From positions 3,913 to 19,703 of the forward strand of contig JAPSIT010000028.1 in assembly GCA_031178585.1 (NCBI GenBank): a stretch of DNA of 15,791 nucleotides. The letters are read 5' to 3'. The position numbers and the translations under genes are program-made. This document shows, in pieces, positions 13,614 through 15,791 of the stretch. Position 1 is the first letter of the stretch; each line of letters starts with the position of its first letter. The notes under the pieces are model-generated. The model ran no database searches, had not been told where the DNA came from, and saw only the letters and a list, made by a program, of their open reading frames with translations. The DNA is from Arthrobacter sp. GTDB lineage: Bacteria; Actinomycetota; Actinomycetes; Actinomycetales; Micrococcaceae.

Positions 13614-14795
13614 GTGACTGTTGTAGCAACGCCTCCCGCCCCCAAGCTGGAACTCCCTCCGCTGAGGCTCGGCCCGATCACCGTGGACACCCCGGTGGTG
13701 CTGGCGCCCATGGCCGGCATCACCAACACCGCCTTCCGCAGGCTCTGCCGCGAGTACGGCGGCGGCATGTACGTGGCGGAAATGGTCACCTCCCGGGCCC
13801 TCGTGGAGCGCACTCCGGAGTCCCTGCGCATCATCTCCCATGACGACGACGAAAAAGTCCGGTCCGTCCAGCTCTACGGCGTGGACCCTGTCACGGTGGG
13901 CCAGGCCGTACGCATGCTGGTTGAAGAAGACCGGGCCGACCACATCGACCTAAATTTTGGCTGCCCCGTGCCCAAGGTCACCCGCCGCGGCGGCGGCTCC
14001 GCCCTGCCGTGGAAGATAGACCTCTTCACCTCGATCGTTAAGACCGCCGTGAAGGAAGCCTCCAAGGGCGGCATTCCGCTGACCATCAAGATGCGCAAGG
14101 GCATCGACGATGACCACCTGACGTACCTCGACGCCGGCCGGATCGCCCGCGATGCTGGAGTGGCCGCCGTCGCGCTTCACGGGCGCACGGCCGCGCAGTT
14201 CTACTCCGGCCAGGCCGACTGGTCGGCCATCGCGCGCCTCCGCGAGGCCCTTCCCGACATCCCCGTGCTGGGCAACGGCGACATCTGGTCCGCCGAGGAC
14301 GCCGTTCGCATGGTCCGCGAAACCGGCGTGGACGGCGTGGTGGTCGGCCGCGGCTGCCAGGGCCGCCCCTGGCTTTTCGGCGACCTGCAGGCCGCCTTCG
14401 AAGGAAGCGACAAGAGGCACCGCCCTGGCCTGCGCCAGGTCGCCGACGGCGTATACCGCCACGCCCAGCTCATGATCGAGACGTTCGGCAACGACGAATA
14501 CAAAGCCCTGCGCGAGATCCGCAAGCACATGGCCTGGTACTTCAAGGGCTATGTTGTGGGCGGTGAGCTGCGGGCCAAGCTGGCCACCGTGCCCACCCTG
14601 GAGGTGCTGCGGGGACTGCTGGACCAGCTGGACATGGACCTGCCGTACCCGGGCATCGACTCCGAAGGGCCGCGCGGACGTGCCGGTTCCCCGAAGAAGC
14701 CCGCCCTGCCCAAGGACTGGCTGGTGAGCCGCCAATTGAACGAGGACCAGTCGCGCGACATATCGGCGGCGGAACTGGATGTGTCCGGTGGGTGA
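13614..14795 (+). CDS. dusB: tRNA-dihydrouridine synthase
   Basis: This 393-residue flavoenzyme reduces uridine to dihydrouridine in tRNA D-loops using FMN and NADPH. Family motifs run in order: APMAGITNTAFRRLCREYGG (31-50), the catalytic Cys117 in LNFGCPVPKV (113-122), the FMN-contacting Lys159 in TIKMRKG, His189 in ALHGRTAAQFYSG, GNGDI (220-224), and GVVVGRGCQGRPWLFGD (241-257). The C-terminal helical domain ends in a basic, proline-containing tail. The start is the GTG at 13614, leaderless by appearance. It overlaps the start of dgt by 17 bases, so the two are coupled. The dusB-dgt order is common in actinobacteria. It could be named simply dus, since bacterial DusB assignment outside proteobacteria is by homology. 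Confidence 0.95.
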   Translation: MTVVATPPAPKLELPPLRLGPITVDTPVVLAPMAGITNTAFRRLCREYGGGMYVAEMVTSRALVERTPESLRIISHDDDEKVRSVQLYGVDPVTVGQAVRMLVEEDRADHIDLNFGCPVPKVTRRGGGSALPWKIDLFTSIVKTAVKEASKGGIPLTIKMRKGIDDDHLTYLDAGRIARDAGVAAVALHGRTAAQFYSGQADWSAIARLREALPDIPVLGNGDIWSAEDAVRMVRETGVDGVVVGRGCQGRPWLFGDLQAAFEGSDKRHRPGLRQVADGVYRHAQLMIETFGNDEYKALREIRKHMAWYFKGYVVGGELRAKLATVPTLEVLRGLLDQLDMDLPYPGIDSEGPRGRAGSPKKPALPKDWLVSRQLNEDQSRDISAAELDVSGG

Positions 14796-15791
14796 GAGCC
14801 GGCTGGCCGAGGCCCGCGGACAGTCGCTGTCCCTGCCAGGCTACGAGGCGCACGACTCCGCCCGCTGGGTGGAGGAACCGCCGAAAAGCACCTACCGCTC
14901 CGACTTCGAGCGTGACCGCGCCCGGGTGCTGCATTCGTCCGCCTTGCGGCGGTTGGGCGCCAAGACGCAGGTCGTAGCCCCGGACACGGACGACTTTGTC
15001 CGGACCCGGCTGACCCACAGCCTCGAAGTTGCCCAGGTGGGCCGCGAGCTCGGCCGAACGCTGGGCTGCGACCCGGACGTGGTGGACACTGCCTGCCTCA
15101 GCCATGACCTCGGACACCCGCCCTTCGGGCACAACGGCGAGTCAGCCCTGAACGAGATGGCCCACGCGATCGGCGGCTTCGAAGGCAACGCCCAAACCCT
15201 GCGGCTGCTGACACGGCTCGAGCCGAAAGTGCTGGATGCTGAGGGCCGGCCCGCCGGCCTGAATCTGACCCGGGCCAGCCTTGACGCTGCCGCGAAATAC
15301 CCATGGTCGGCTCTGGACGCGCCGGTGATCCACGGCCAGCGCACCAGCAAATTCGGCGCCTACGAGGACGACCTGCCCATCTTCAACTGGATCCGGGAAG
15401 GAGCGCCGGTGCGGCGGTCCTGCCTCGAAGCCCAGGTCATGGACCTCGCCGACGATATCTCCTACTCGGTGCACGACGTCGAGGACGCCATTGTGGCCGG
15501 GCACTTCCAGCTGCGCTGGATGGACAACCCGGACCACCGGGCCCGCGTGGTGGGCTACACCCGGCAGTGGTACTTGCCGCACAACGACCCCGCTGCCATC
15601 GACGCCGCCCTGGCCCGGCTCGAGGCCACGGACGTGTGGGTGCGCGAGGCCGACGGCAGCCGCAAATCCATGGCCGCCCTGAAAGACATGACCAGCCAGC
15701 TGATCGGCCGCTTCTGCCAGAGCGCGCTGGAGACCACCCGGACCGTGTACGGACCGGAAAAACTGACGCGTTACAACGCCGAGCTCATGGT
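14779..15791 (+). CDS. dgt: Deoxyguanosinetriphosphate triphosphohydrolase-like protein, 5' part
   Basis: This HD-domain dNTP triphosphohydrolase cleaves dNTPs, classically dGTP, to deoxynucleoside and triphosphate, limiting the dNTP pool. About 337 residues are present and the gene runs off the window. Evidence is RSDFERDRARVLHSSALRRL (40-59), the first metal His80 in TRLTHSLEVAQVGRE, the HD pair His109-Asp110 in CLSHDLGHPPFGHNGE, and the fourth metal ligand Asp225 in DLADDISYSVHD. All metal ligands are present, so the enzyme should be active. I chose the ATG at 14779, within the last codons of dusB; GTG 14788 is the alternative and shortens it by three residues. In many actinobacteria dnaG lies directly downstream, but that is outside this window. 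Confidence 0.94.
   Translation, partial: MCPVGESRLAEARGQSLSLPGYEAHDSARWVEEPPKSTYRSDFERDRARVLHSSALRRLGAKTQVVAPDTDDFVRTRLTHSLEVAQVGRELGRTLGCDPDVVDTACLSHDLGHPPFGHNGESALNEMAHAIGGFEGNAQTLRLLTRLEPKVLDAEGRPAGLNLTRASLDAAAKYPWSALDAPVIHGQRTSKFGAYEDDLPIFNWIREGAPVRRSCLEAQVMDLADDISYSVHDVEDAIVAGHFQLRWMDNPDHRARVVGYTRQWYLPHNDPAAIDAALARLEATDVWVREADGSRKSMAALKDMTSQLIGRFCQSALETTRTVYGPEKLTRYNAELM

Overview
The window is high-GC, gene-dense chromosomal DNA from an actinobacterium. The codon use, the GTG starts, the apparently leaderless gene starts and the protein types (actinobacterial GlyS, DusB and Dgt, YibE/F, AlkZ-like HTH_42) best fit the Arthrobacter/Pseudarthrobacter group. That placement is by recognition, not by a search. 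I see no insertion sequence, prophage, CRISPR array, rRNA or tRNA. The layout is that of an ordinary core/metabolic region.

Region 1 (1-4911) is catabolic. It holds a zinc alcohol dehydrogenase (156-1274, +) and a LysR regulator (1285-2202, -). Divergent from the regulator lie a 3-hydroxyisobutyrate dehydrogenase (mmsB, 2323-3225, +) and a CoA-acylating methylmalonate-semialdehyde dehydrogenase (mmsA, 3353-4837, +). Together MmsB and MmsA carry out the last steps of valine breakdown: 3-hydroxyisobutyrate to methylmalonate semialdehyde to propionyl-CoA. A perfect inverted repeat covers the LysR start codons and is the likely operator. A 17-bp-stem terminator closes the block.

Region 2 (4970-8789) is a set of small, independently transcribed genes: a membrane-anchored SHOCT protein (-), an HTH_42 protein with the QxQ motif of AlkZ-type DNA glycosylases (-), a small serine hydrolase (+), a YbcJ-like S4 RNA-binding protein (-) and a YdcZ/DUF606 transporter (+).

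Region 3 (8790-15791) is housekeeping. It contains glyS and a tightly linked GNAT acetyltransferase, an alpha/beta hydrolase (-), a YibE/F membrane protein, dusB and the 5' part of dgt, which runs off the window.

The most unusual signal is the 36-bp gap at 12086-12121. It appears to hold two overlapping divergent promoters, each placed to give a leaderless transcript. The rightward transcript would begin at a five-codon ORF (Met-Arg-Phe-Cys-Cys-stop) whose stop overlaps the ATG of the yibE/F-like gene by one base. This resembles the leaderless cysteine-rich attenuator ORFs known from mycobacteria, but here it is only a sequence-based hypothesis. I found no large undescribed multi-gene system.
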